Part shown: piece by piece, positions 1 to 13,000 of the stretch
Position numbering within the stretch: the first letter of the stretch is position 1
Layout of the letters: every line of letters starts with the position of its first letter
Source: Micromussa lordhowensis
Lineage: Eukaryota > Cnidaria > Anthozoa > Scleractinia > Lobophylliidae
Assembly (NCBI GenBank): GCA_964020085.1
Contig: OZ026606.1
Span: 23,781,073-23,845,072 of the forward strand
DNA: 64,000 nt
Reading direction: 5' to 3'
Position numbers and translations under genes: made by a program
The notes under the pieces: generated by a model
Database searches by the model: none
Seen by the model: only the letters and a program-made list of their open reading frames with translations
Told to the model about the DNA's origin: nothing

Positions 1-63
1 GTTACTTAATCACCTGATATTTGTTAAATTACTGCATTACTAACTCGGTGCTCCCCGTTTCAG

Positions 64-393
64 TTTCAAGCAAGAAAAAATCTCAAGTTCCTACTGTCAG
101 GCAGCATATCGCTGAAAAGCCTTCACTGTATTACGTGACCTTGAAAGTCAGGAACCGCGCTGGCAAGAAGTCCATCATAGCACCAAGCTACAAGGGGCTC
201 AGCGAGGGATTCCACATCAACAGTGGTGCTATTGTGAAGATCACGCGAGAGTTCCAGAGCTCTGAGCCCCTGCTGCTGAGGGCCTTCGATCCTGATTCCC
301 ACTCCGCCATGATGATTAACAATCGGAAGAGTATTATTGTGAAACCCGCCAAGAAAAAAGAAATAGTTACTGATGTTGTGATATCTCCTCCAA
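64..393 (+). CDS. Exon 1 visible: unknown beta-rich module, copy 1
   Basis: Acceptor gtttcag precedes the exon and donor gtaagt follows; phase 1 on both sides, 110 codons. The module starts around [14 protein letters not shown] and ends with a V-V-I-S-P-P strand. It shares with four later exons the pattern Y-x-hydrophobic alternation, N-x-x-G, V-x-P, G, then P-hydrophobic-F and an I-N near the end. The first ~25 residues are a lysine-rich lead-in. I do not recognise the fold; an immunoglobulin-like beta sandwich is a guess. Confidence 0.8.
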
Positions 394-3300
394 GTAAGTG
401 GAATATACTTTTGTTGCAAAGTGGTATAAGGTAAAGTGGTTTTCGACATTCTTTGCAAGGAGTTTTTTATGCCTTACATTGGAGTATTTCAAAAATGATT
501 AGTATTCATGGGCAAGAATATGGGAAAGGCCAAGTTTCAATCTCCGTTAAACGTTGGAAATTGTCAAACGGGACGTTAGCTGCCTTGCTTCCAGCAACAA
601 CATTTAAAGCAGTGTATTTACAAATTGCATAGTTTTGTGCACCTTGAAGTGGCTTTGAGACCACTGAAAATGCACTGACAGTTTTAGGCCCTTCTAGTTA
701 GACGTTTTCAAGTTTAGAATCAAAGGGTTTCCTCTTTCAATATTTGAGCGCTGGGCGTTGGAGGTTTTTTTTTTTTTTGGGGGGGGGGATAAGATGACGA
801 GTCCGTAGTTAGCGTGAGTGGCAGATCTTAGCGACGTTTCACACGAAAACGCCGGCAGTTTAACCGTAGTGATATCTTTTTTTCTCTATTATAAGATGGG
901 CCCTTAGGAACTGAAGAGCGTTACATCACACTGCTCATACACAACAAGGTTGGCCGTGAGATTAGAGTTCAACCGTCAAGAGGCCGCAAAGGAGGGTATG
1001 TTGTTCCAAAAAATGGCTTCTTGAAGGTGTCTATGGTATTCCCAAAGAGCGGCCCTCTCTCTAAACCCGTTATATTTGACGCTAAGGACATCGAGACTCA
1101 AAACGACCTGGAGATAAATGGTGAAGTGAAAAAGATGTCTATTGCTCTTGGAGAATTTCAAGATGAAGTGCAAAACATGACCATCACTGCCCCTGGTGAG
1201 TGAGAGACGAGTCGCTTGTTTGTTTTCGTTTTTTGCTTTGTTTGCTTCTTTGGCTTAGTCTGACAGGTATGTAAAGAAGGGATTTTCCTTTAGTAATATG
1301 GAGAACTCGATAGGTTATATCTTTGAAATTATATCTTAGACTTCGTCTTGACACTGTTTTGGATCGACCGCCATAATTCATGGGAAGTGACTTCCAAGTT
1401 ATGTACTGCTTGAATCTTGCCAGCTTTTCAGCTCATCATCCAGCCGTCTACAGGCTTTAATTCACTGAGTGTTTATCATAAACTCCAAAGTTACTAAACA
1501 ATGATTTGATTATTAAACGAGACGTAATTTGAACGTGCTATAGTATCATCTCAAAAGGACATTTTCGACAATTTTCTTTTCACATTTCATAAACCTTTCC
1601 CCTGTTTCCTCTACAGCGCCTAAAACCAAGCCAGTACATTCCTGGTCTATGTCAGCAGTAAACGACAGCCGGCTTGCGGACGTGCAACCTGCACCAGCCA
1701 ACAAACTCTCAGAAAATAGCATCATTTTCCACGCGAGGCATCCACACTCCACGCAGCATATCCCTGGGAACCCTGATCTTAGAACACACGGAGAAATGAC
1801 ATTAATTAACGAAGGTTTGGCATTTGACGGACAGGAGTCGCATGCTGTGGCCCAAATCGCTCCGGATGACTGTGTGATAAATACAGAGAAGTGCACAAAT
1901 GGGCTTTCATTTGGTACAAAGCTCAGGTTTGACAAGGCAGATGACTTTGACGAGCCGCGATACATCGTAGACACCGGCGCTCACAACCCACAAATGCGCG
2001 GGTTTGCCTTGTTCAAGCAGAAAGGCAGACTGTGTGCGGTAGTTAGGAGTGCTGATAGGGAATGGACGGTAGGTTTTGGCAGGGTAAATGGATAACCTCT
2101 AAGCTCGTAATCTAACTGTTAAGTCAATGTTAGGGTCGGGTAGCAGCAAGGTCTCACATGAATGGCTTGATACCCGTTGAGAGAACAATGAAACCAAACA
2201 ACAGAAACCACGCTCCTAGCCCCAGAACAATAACAGCTGCTACTCTATGAGGAAAAATAGAATAAGAAGCTGATGAGAGCTGCTACTCTTCCACAATCTT
2301 AATTCCATGCAGATAATCGCATTGCAAACGCCATTTTTTAAAAGCTATTTGACGCAACGTGACACATCGTAACGTAACGTAACGTAACGTAACGAAACGT
2401 GTCGTAACATAACATGGCGTAACTTGCACGGCCTAACCCGACAGACTAAGCGGTGTTCTGCTATTGATTATTTTTTAGGGACCAAGTGCCGCTCCGAGAG
2501 AGTGTTTAGCGCGATAAAATAATTTTGACTACATGTTAGGGTCCAATCTTTGCATGAAGGGTAGAATTTGTTAAGCCACGAGGCTGCGATAAGTTAAAAG
2601 CTGCGGTAACATTATATGGCTTGTGTTTGTAGCCGATATAACGCGCGCTGATTGGCTAAATCTAGGGCATTATTCTCCCGTAATGCCCACGGGCCGATTA
2701 CGGGCCTGCAAAAAAACAAAGCAAAGGGCCATACAATATTGAACTTGTTAACCTCGAACGCTCGGTCCTTACCCAAACCTCGGCCTTGCCGTATTGACAA
2801 AAAATACGGCAAGTTCTCGGTTTGAGACTTTCCCGTAAAGACCTCACTCTCGGTTAATAAGTAGTTAGCAATCAAAAACACCTCGTCCTGTACGCATGTA
2901 ATACGGTCTCTTTCCATTACAAGGTCGAAAGCAGTGCCGGTGAACTGCTGACTGACTGGGTGTACGTCATGGTCACCTGGAGTAAACACGAGGGAATGAA
3001 AATGTTCTACAACTCGATGCTACAAGGTCATAATACCACAGGAAAACCAGTCCCTATCACCACTGTAACCTCATACAAGGACAACTTTGTGATTGGTCGA
3101 GAGGTGGGAAATAACGGTCCGTTTCACCCCGCCAAGTTTAATATGGCGTCTTTCACGACCTTCGCAGGAAGTTTATCACAAGACGACGTCAACGCGGCGT
3201 ATATTTTCTTCTGGAGTGGCTGTAAGTTTTGAAAACTGGTAACGATAATTATATACCATAAAATTCTAGTAGTTCCTCTGCCCGTAAGAAAATAAGCCTG

Positions 3301-5375
3301 ACCGACAGTAACACCCCGGATCTTGACCGCCAATAGCCTTCTTCTATGTTTAGATTTATCTAACGAACGAACGAAAACAATTCTCCTGTCTGCAAAGCCC
3401 CCTACTGTTGACCTTGCACTGCCGTTTGTATCGTTATAGTATCTCTTTCGAAACTAGTGATAAGTGTTTATTCACGACTGTCTCGAGCTTCTGTTTCCTG
3501 TCATTAAGAGGGAGTCTCATTATGTGTTAAGGAGGCGCGGTGGCCTCATGGTTAGTGCGATCGACTCCGGAGCGAGCGCTTTGGGTTCGATCCCTGGCCT
3601 GGGACATTGTGTTGTGTTCTTAGGCAAGACACTTTACTCTCACAGTGCCTCTCTCCACCCAGGTGTATAAATGAGTACCAGCGAATTTTATGCTGGGGGT
3701 AACCCTGCGATGGACTAGCATCCCATCCAGGGGGGAGTAGAAATATTCCTAGTCGCTTCATGCTACTGAAACCGGCATAAGCTCCGACCTAATGAGCCAC
3801 TAGGCTCGAATGCAGACTTTACCGTTACCTCATTATGTGTTGTTATTCTTATTATGCACACTTAGTTGGCAAATGCATGCCCCATTTCAAATATTAGCCT
3901 AATAGTTGTGTTTTATTCTATTTTTTTTTAGTACGTAATTATTTTGCATACGACTTGATGCAACCAGATAATCCCAAACTCAGTCCAACGTATTCACATT
4001 ACCTCCGCAGTGTCTGCTAAAATCTATTACGCTTCTTTATGCGTCACAAACGAAGTGGGACGACCAATTGTCCTCAGGCCAGACAAGGGTAACCCCCAGG
4101 GGTTTGAGATCGAGCCTGACTCCACCCTGGAGGTGACATTGATGTCCATGTCAACTGATGGTGCACCAATCAAACCAGTTTACTTCATCGCTGAAGACAA
4201 AGAAACTTTTAGACATCTGAAGATCAACGATTTTGATAAACCTTTTCCTGTGACGCCTAGAGATGGAAGGAAACCATGTAAAACGCTCATCGTTACTGTG
4301 GCTCGTAAGTGTGTGCTCGTAAGCGATTCGTTTAAGATCTGAGTGAAGCGTTTGCGTGAAAAGTTGAAAGGATTTTGGTCGACTCTGGCCCAAGTTTGTT
4401 TTCTTATTTTGAAAAAATCTCTCGGCAAAAGTCGGGAAACTTTATTTCAGGTTTTGATTATGGATATCGTAGATAACGACCCTTGTGTTATGGAGAATGG
4501 AATTTGCGAGAATTTTGAAAAAAAATTGTAAATAAAAGCAAAGCGAGAGAACAAATTGTTAATATTCGGTGAGTCTCATTATAGTCAGGTTCGTATTGTC
4601 TCTTGCAGTGCCCCCCCCCCCCCCCTTATTTATTTTGGGTAGGGAAGAAGAAATGACTGAAGGGAAAATGGCCGCCATGGCAAGTAAATCAAGACCGGAC
4701 CCCCTTCCCCGTAGCTCAAGATCTGGATCCGTCTTGCGAATGGAGATTGGAATTTTGTTTTATTGATGGTGGTAGCCATGATAAAACTATCATGAAAATG
4801 CTAACACTATTTTCCTTTTCGCACAGCACCGAAGTTGCGCTACAAGAAAATGTGGCCACTACGCAAGGTAGAAAATGGTCGCCTGGTCGGAGACGATCCC
4901 GTGCCTGAGGCCCACGGGGCAATTGTTCCCTTGGAGGGAGGGCTGCTGTTAAACGGCAATGACTCCTGGCTGGACATGGGAAACTTTGAAGGTCAGTGAA
5001 ACGACTTCAACATACATCAGATGTCAGGTAGCAGGTAGATTTTGTATTAGATGTTTTTTCTCTATACTACTATAGCCACTGGAATCGTTAATTACAAACC
5101 AACAGAAGAGACAGAATGACAAAGTGGTAGCTTGCTTACTATAAATTTAGCAGCAGTAAATAGAACAAAAAGAAAAGATGGTGTTTTTCGGAGTGTTCGC
5201 TGATTCTGTTCAAGTGCTATCGCCAAATCCTGGTTTTGGTAGTATATATATCTTATTAGACGTTTTGGTGTGTAGTATCGCTGTATATTTTTACGAGTTG
5301 TGCGGTATTTTGACGAGCCCGTAGGGCGAGTCAAAATACAAACAACGAGTAAAAATATACAGCGATACTACACAC

Positions 5376-5407
<32 letters not shown>

Positions 5408-8400
5408 GATTTCTTTTCCCAAAATTCTGACTTGCCAAGGTTTTGAACTTCACGCGGCCGGGAGGAATGAGACGAGTACAAATATCGTGTGATATTTGTA
5501 CTCGTTTCGCGCGATATTTGTACTCTACGAAGCAGAGTTGGATAATAAGAAGCAGTAAGGAATATGACGTATCTTTTGGTCACAGTCTTGTGTCACAGTC
5601 CATCGCAGCTTTCTTTTGCCATTTGTGTAACTAGCCTTACAGAGGTACTTTGAATACCTTAGTCATGATAATAAAAGAGGAAAAAACTCTCCTTGCAGTT
5701 TCCCGTTTGAATGATTCTTGGCTTTCTTAGTCATCTGTGGGTAATAAAATGGCAAATTTTTGCCAGCAGGTTCTTACATCCGCGTTTGTACTGTAGTTAT
5801 ACAACCCTTTTGTCCCTTTCATTGCAGGCGAATGCCTGAGCAATCCCGACAAGTGTACCGCTGGTCTGACATTCGGCATCAGGTTCAAACTAGACGATGC
5901 AGCTAAGAACTACAAGGACGAGCCTCATTACATTGTGGACAGCGGTGGCTCTAGTAGGGAGTCACGCGGTTTCACGCTTTTCGTGAAGGACGGCAAGCTG
6001 TACGCGGTACTGTCTGTCCCTGATGAAGTATGGCGGGTAAGTTGAATCCCAAACTTGACTTGTTATTTCTCCATGTTGGTTTCTATACATTTATTTTTGG
6101 GAATTTTGTGGTTATTGTTTGTTTGCAGGTTGAATCAGATTTCTCGTTCAATGTTTGGCAGTACGTAATGGTAACCTGGGCACGAGAGAACGGGCTGGCG
6201 TTGTATATAAACGGTACGGAGATAACCCGTGCGCTGGGGTACATGCCTCAAGAAGGCGACCACGACAAGGATACCTATACCAGGCTTGTTGTGGGACGTA
6301 ATGCGGCAGGGACACCGTACGGTTACACAAGGATGGTCGCCTCGTCTCTAGAGTTCTTTGATGCGGAGGTTCCGGCGGAAAGCGCTAAGGATGTATTTTT
6401 GTACTTCTCCAGCAATGGTGAGATGCGGTGGATTTTCTTTCTTTGAATTTGCGAGCTGCAAACTTAAAGAACAACGTGAACGAATAAAAACTAAATGTTT
6501 CGTTTTACGATTTAATCTGAGTTGTAAATTATCAACAAAGCATTGCGTTATGGATCACAATTTCACTCGCGGTTTTCAAAGTTTGTTTTGCTATATAACA
6601 AATCACTTAATAACTGGTCCCGTGGGGAACAGTGAAGATTCTTTCCCTCGAATCTCAAATTCACCGTTCCCCAGGGGACCAGTCGTTAAGTTTTAAATGT
6701 TGTAGTCTGGTTGGCATGCCAGGACTGAATCCACTTACAATTATCGGTAACAAATGCATATCAATTTTCTATTTTTATTAGTTGAATCTTCCTCCTCAAC
6801 TCGTTTCGTCAAAGTTCGGTTTGACAACAAAGCTGGCGCGCAAGTGAAGGTCATCCCCAGCAAAGGACAGAACAAGAACGAGGGATACACTGTGCAGCCT
6901 CACATGACGTTGGACTTGAATTTTGAAGAGAAGGGACAGCAGAACGACATTCCCATTGATTTTAAAGTCGAGAATCCGTGGAGACCTGGGGACAAGCTTC
7001 TCGTGAATGGACAACAAGGTCCTGTTACAGTGGTACCCAGTCCTAATAAGGATGACATCAAGCTCGTTACGATTACAGCAGCATGTAAGTACTTCTAAAG
7101 TTTACTGTCCCTAGCAACCGAAGACAACCTTGATTGGATTTTAAACGAGCCGCTCAGTCACGGTATTTTGGCCACGTACAGAATAACTTTTATACCGAAG
7201 AAAACCTGAAAATAGTAGTCTACTAAGATTGAAAAATACCAAAGAGATAATGCTAAACAAAAAAGGACAATGATGGTTAAGGATGGAGAAGATTAACACG
7301 GATTACAAACGGCGAACTTGAAAAATTAAGACTTAACTTTTCAAGATTCGAAAACCGTGTCGTAGCTCCCTTAACAGGCGACTAATCATTGAAGGCAAGG
7401 GTAACCTGCTTTAAGTCCCTTACCTCATCAACTAGTGAAGAAACATTTTTGATGTATAATTCTTATCATTCTTTTGTGTGTTCCAGTTCGTTGTCTTCAG
7501 CCCGAGGGATTGTTTAAAGATCCTACCCACAACACTCGTTACATTCACTGTGAGAAGGGCGAACCACACACCATGGTGTGTCCAGACGAAATGGTCTGGA
7601 ACGACACACGCAAGTCGTGCTTTGGTCAAGGTAAATACCAGAAACAAGAGACCGCTTGTGCTTTTGCATTGTGTCTTGATTTTGACCTGCGTGATTATCG
7701 CAATGAAACAGTTTGATATTATGCCGTATGCTCACATGGAAACTTATAGAAATGTATGAATTATTTCAGAAATTTGATATTGATTCTCAAGACAATGTTT
7801 GGCCACATTTCCAAACACCTCGGCGGTCGTCAATAATACTCCTCTACGCGTTGCATTTTGAACTCTCCCTTCTCTGTGTTTGGATTTGTTGTCAAGCACG
7901 GTCTTTTATCTTTATATGTATCACATAAAATCTGCCATTCGCATGCTCGACTAACAAATCGACGTCTTGCAATGTTTCAATATTATCGAAGTAAGTTATA
8001 TTCACGTCACAAGAACTTGCAGCGCTCAAGAGGATGTTAACAACTTCAAATTGATGATCAATTAAGTGTTTCAATTCCCCGTCGTCGTTAAGAGATTAGA
8101 AGCTAATCCACAACTAACTCTACTTTTGATTGCTAACAGGTCGTGAATCCACGCTCAACAAGTCGGTGTACTATTTTTACGTTAAATTCACTAACAACGC
8201 TGGGAAAGATGCCGAGATCGTTATCCCAGGAACGAAGAAGACAAACGCTATTCCCTCGGGCAAATCTCTCTCGCTCAAGTTCTCCAGGTTCAAGATGGAG
8301 CCAGCGGACTTTGTTGCTCTTTCCAAACCGTTCAAAGAGCCACTGTTCCTGAATAACTTGCCAGCGATAAACATTCAACCTGATTTGGACGCTGATAAGG

Positions 8401-9968
8401 TTGTGCCTGTCACCATCACAAATCCTCGTAAGTCTTGTGATACGCTATGATAGCGATGCATGACTAAACGTGGCCGAGTGGTCTGGGCATCAGAGGTCGC
8501 GGGTTCAAGTCCCGCTCTGACCCACTAAGCTCGAGTTTCTCGGTAGACCCTAGTTCAACTCCTCGGTTATGCTTGTTAAGGCGGGGGTAAACATGAAAGC
8601 CGTATTTTGGCTGGGTATTATGTTTTTAATGCAAATATCTTGTTTACGTTTCAAGCATTCAAGAATTTCTCTGCTCATCTCACATATCTATGTTTTGGGT
8701 TGTTTTGTAAATTTTTGGGTGATTTTTAGGTATATTTGGAGAGAAATAGTTTTTCTCAAAGGATTAGTAAAATTGATGGAAATAGGAAATTTTGAAGATT
8801 TGTTGTTGTTTTAAAATTAGAGTTTGAAATTAAAAATTGGTGCATACACTCCAAACAGTTGCCCAACAACCTGGGGTGCCATTGTGCGGTCGGGCAACTG
8901 TCTGGTGGTGTTCCATAACCCTTTTTTCCCTTTCAACCTCTCTTTAAACTTACCAAAATTTCACTTCAATTCACGTTTACCCCCGCCTTAATACCCAACT
9001 GGTCTGCCTCCCGCCAGTTGGGATTTTTGAGCCTATTGTGTTCAGATGAATTTTTTTTTTCAATTTACGTGGCATGCCTTTGAACTAGCTAGGTGTAGCT
9101 AAGCGCATTGACCACTATAAACAACAACATTTAAACATTTTTTTGGAACATAAATTGGTTTATTCTATATCGTTTTCCGTTCAAACGTCGGAAACCTAGC
9201 GTGAATGGTTTACTTTGGAACTGTAAAAGTTTCCTCCTTTCTTTTAAATTATCCTTGCAATTCTTCCTTTTTTCCCATTTAGCATACTACTATACAGTCT
9301 CGACTAAGACAGGAAATAAATACCAGGCGGGTACGGACGGGAAGGTATTTGTCCGCCTTACAGGTGATAGAGGGTCCACTGACAAGATACCACTGACCTC
9401 TAATCTTCCCACTGGAACAAGACATTTCAAGACAGGACAGTAAGTAAATGTTTGGTTGCGACGTTAATTTGGTTAACCCAACCGTAAGTGAACTTGTGTA
9501 CAGAAGAAACGTTCATTATCAGAATACGTTATTTTCTACGTCAGTTGCAGTGCTTCGTACCCTACAGTTTCCACTTGAGATAGTTTGTAATTAAATTTTG
9601 ACTCCTTTTTTAGCAACTTTTGCTTGCTTTTATTTCATCCAGCCAATCAAAACGCGAGCACTTTTGAGGGCGGAGATGTTTAATTGTCGAGTCATTTGAA
9701 TTGTCGAGTCACCATTCACTCTCGTGGGAATTTCAATAGTCTTAACTTGCGAACGTTTAAAACCGTTGGCAATTTGTGGCAGTTTGATTGGCCATTCGAG
9801 ACGAAAGCCATAAGAAGTTGGCATGTCAAAAAGTTGTCAGCAACTAATCCAAAACTTTCCTAGCTAGTGGCAACAGTTAGACGCGTAGCACTGGTACAAC
9901 CGCCGCATGGTTAGCTCAGTTGGTAGAGCGCCAGTGTGCTGTGCGGAAGGTCGAGGGTTCGAGCCCCA

Positions 9969-10009
<41 letters not shown>

Positions 10010-13000
10010 TGTGTAATTTCATCTGCAATGGTTAGACGTTCAGGCCTTCTCGGATAAAGATTATAAACTGTAGGCCCCGTCTCCTGCATCTTCATGTTAC
10101 TTGGTTAGCAGGGGACGTTAAAGAACCCACGTACTTATCGAAAAGAGTAGGGCACGTAGTTCACCGTGTTGTGGTCTGGCCTTGTCTCAGGGGTTGGTGC
10201 TTTCAATAGGGTTAACCTCATTGCACCTTTCCCCCTTGGACAGAATTGTCTAAGAAAAATATTGCTATGCTATGCTATTGCTCTGTAAGATGCAAGTAAC
10301 GAAGCGCCAGCTAGATTATGACTATTTATTTTGTATTTTTCCAGGACCGACGCCTTCCGAGTAGCAGCTTCAGACATTGGTCTAATCACCAACGTGTTTG
10401 TAGAGCTCTACAATACAGGTCAAACGAAGAAGTGGTTATTAGAAAAGGTGACTGTTACACTCAAGATCTCACGCTGAGTGAGGCAGAAGATTATTCACTA
10501 GACTTTTAGAACGGCTCTGAGTGACCGAACAACCGCAAAATGTTGACAAAGAAACAGTAGCCCGGGGAAACTACTGTTCAATAGCTTTTACTTGAAGGAT
10601 CACACACTAGAAAGTCATACACAGACTGGAATGTTTCACCCACCCTGTACAGCATAAACAGTACAAGTGAATATATGAAAGATGATATATTTGTATTGCG
10701 GAGAAAGATATGAAGACATGATTGATAATCGCAGTTATATACTCACATATTCACTTGCATTCTTCATCATCTACGGGTATATTACGAACAGTTGGTAGAG
10801 CACTGCACCGATCGCAAAGGTCATGGGTTGGTTTGAATCCCGTTCAGACCTGATTTTTTTTTTTCAAGGCTTTAATTTCACTACTGCTTCAGTTGTGTAC
10901 AACTGCGATGGTCAATCATGTCTTCATGTAATAAACAGTACCACATGAATGAACTGCTCTGTAGTTTTCATCTTTCATTTCACACTTAAGTTTCATTCAC
11001 AAAAGTTAGAACCATTTGTGCCACATGAAAATGCTGTTCGGTTCCTTTTTCTTTATTTACAAGGCCTCGTTGCCATAATATTCACTTCAGCCCAATGTTT
11101 TGTTCATAACTTCTTTTCAAATTTAGATTTCTGTCAAGGATATGAAAGGAAGAAAGTTCGAGTTTCCTGTCAAGGACTGGATGGACGCAAAAGAAGGCGT
11201 CTTTGCTCAAGCGGAATATGCTCTCTCTTCGAATGGTTTTCATGACGAGACTATAAAACCTCCAGCTAAACCAAACCCATTTGGTTTAAGTGAGTATCAC
11301 AGCTTCGTTCTCTTTCTAAATTCTTGCGAGGTTAGTTGTAACACAATTTTCTTGCAATTGAAGCGGAATCTTCTTGAGTTTGTGGCAGAGGTTGTGACGC
11401 TTTTCTTCTCATTTTGTAGGTGATTGTGCTGAGCAGTGCCAACACGGTGGAACATGCGTTCAGGGACAGTGTATTTGTCCTTTGAATTACGAGGGGGAAC
11501 ATTGTGAAAACGGTAACAATTAATTTGTTCATTCGTTTGTCGTCAACCACTCATTGTAACTAAAGCGTACATTTATAAAAACGATAACAAGGTTATCCAA
11601 TCACAACACACTTAACTAACGCAGTGGACCAATCAGAATTCATAGTGACACCTGACGACTGGTGGAATGATCGGGAATCGTCACGTCACATAAATCACAA
11701 TTAGGTTTTAGTTTTTCGCTCTATTTGACTAAAAAGAATAGTTTCCTTCAACCGCAATGCACATTTTACATTCAAATAGATGGCAATTTTAAACCAATTC
11801 CAATGTCTTAATTTAGCGCGACAACACACAGAAGTCAGAATCCTTTTCCACAGTCATTCCAAAATGATATACTATTTGCCTGACCATTTCATTTCCAACC
11901 TGTCTGTATTTTTCTTCTGTCTTTAGCTGTATGTTCCGTGTCCTGTTTTAACGAAGGTCAGTGCTCTGATCCAGGCTTCAACAACTGCACTTGTCCAAAG
12001 GGTTATACAGGCTCATTATGTGAAGCACGTAAGTTTTGATCCCTTGTACTCTGCGAAGTCTAGTTTTCATACTAGATAGACAGCGTACAGGATGTAGTGA
12101 CAAATTTGGAAAATAGCTTACGAATGAGGAAAATAGACAAAGCGGCAGTACAAATGATAATGACCAAAACTAGTAGTCATTTTCCGTGTGTCCAATATCC
12201 TGACAACAATCATGTTGTAAGTATCGTATGCAGACCTGGAAGACCCTTTTGCTGTGGAATAACTTTATAATTTTATGACTGATAGGGATCAGTCAAAATC
12301 TCAAACTTACGGGGTGGAAATCCTAATTCGACCCAACACCATAATCCCGTCTTCGTCATTCAGTTCAAATGCAGCTAATGTTTGAAAGTGATATTGCGTT
12401 ATAAAATATCTTCCCAGAACATATCATTCCCAATATGGAAAGGCGGTGCTTTACAATAGTAATTGGCTAGAGTAAATTCGTACTAATTGTTTATTTGTTG
12501 TCACAGCGATCTGTGATAACTACTGTTTCCACAATGGTGAATGTACTGAACCAGAGAGTTGTACCTGCCCTCCAGGCTACAGTGGTAAAAGATGCGAGAT
12601 ATGTAAGTTAATACTGGTTTTATTGACCCATACAACTTGAGTCACTGGTTTGTCATTACTACAATCGCTACTGAACAGAGCTCTTAAAACCTCGCTGTGG
12701 TTCAATGGTTTTCTCTTCCTATTTTATTTCCACACACGATGAACTTCAATTTCTCCCTTTAAATGGATAAATTGTATGTGCTAACATATTTAAAAAAATT
12801 ATCACATTTTCGAGCAGAGAAGTGTCGAGAATTCTCAATAATAATCAGTGAAGGTATATATGTATCACTAAGTTCTCAAAATGACTTTTAAAGAGAGTTA
12901 AGGAGGATTTATATTTGACTTGGGCTGGAGAGTGCCTGGTCTTTTTTTTACGGTCTGGGGTGTTCGAAAAAAAAAACAACCATTACAAATGTTTAGTTTT

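Noticed and set aside
8569..8814. Short hydrophobic ORF shared with 14233-14529
   Set aside because: Both lie inside copies of the TTAA MITE; their similarity comes from the repeat, not from a gene.
9902..9980. Possible tRNA gene
   Set aside because: A and B boxes are present but the acceptor stem does not pair and a SINE body follows; treated as a SINE head.
10448..10509. Continuation of exon 13 to a stop
   Set aside because: Reading through ends within 10 codons; splicing at gtgact to exon 14 restores the PLAT domain and phase.
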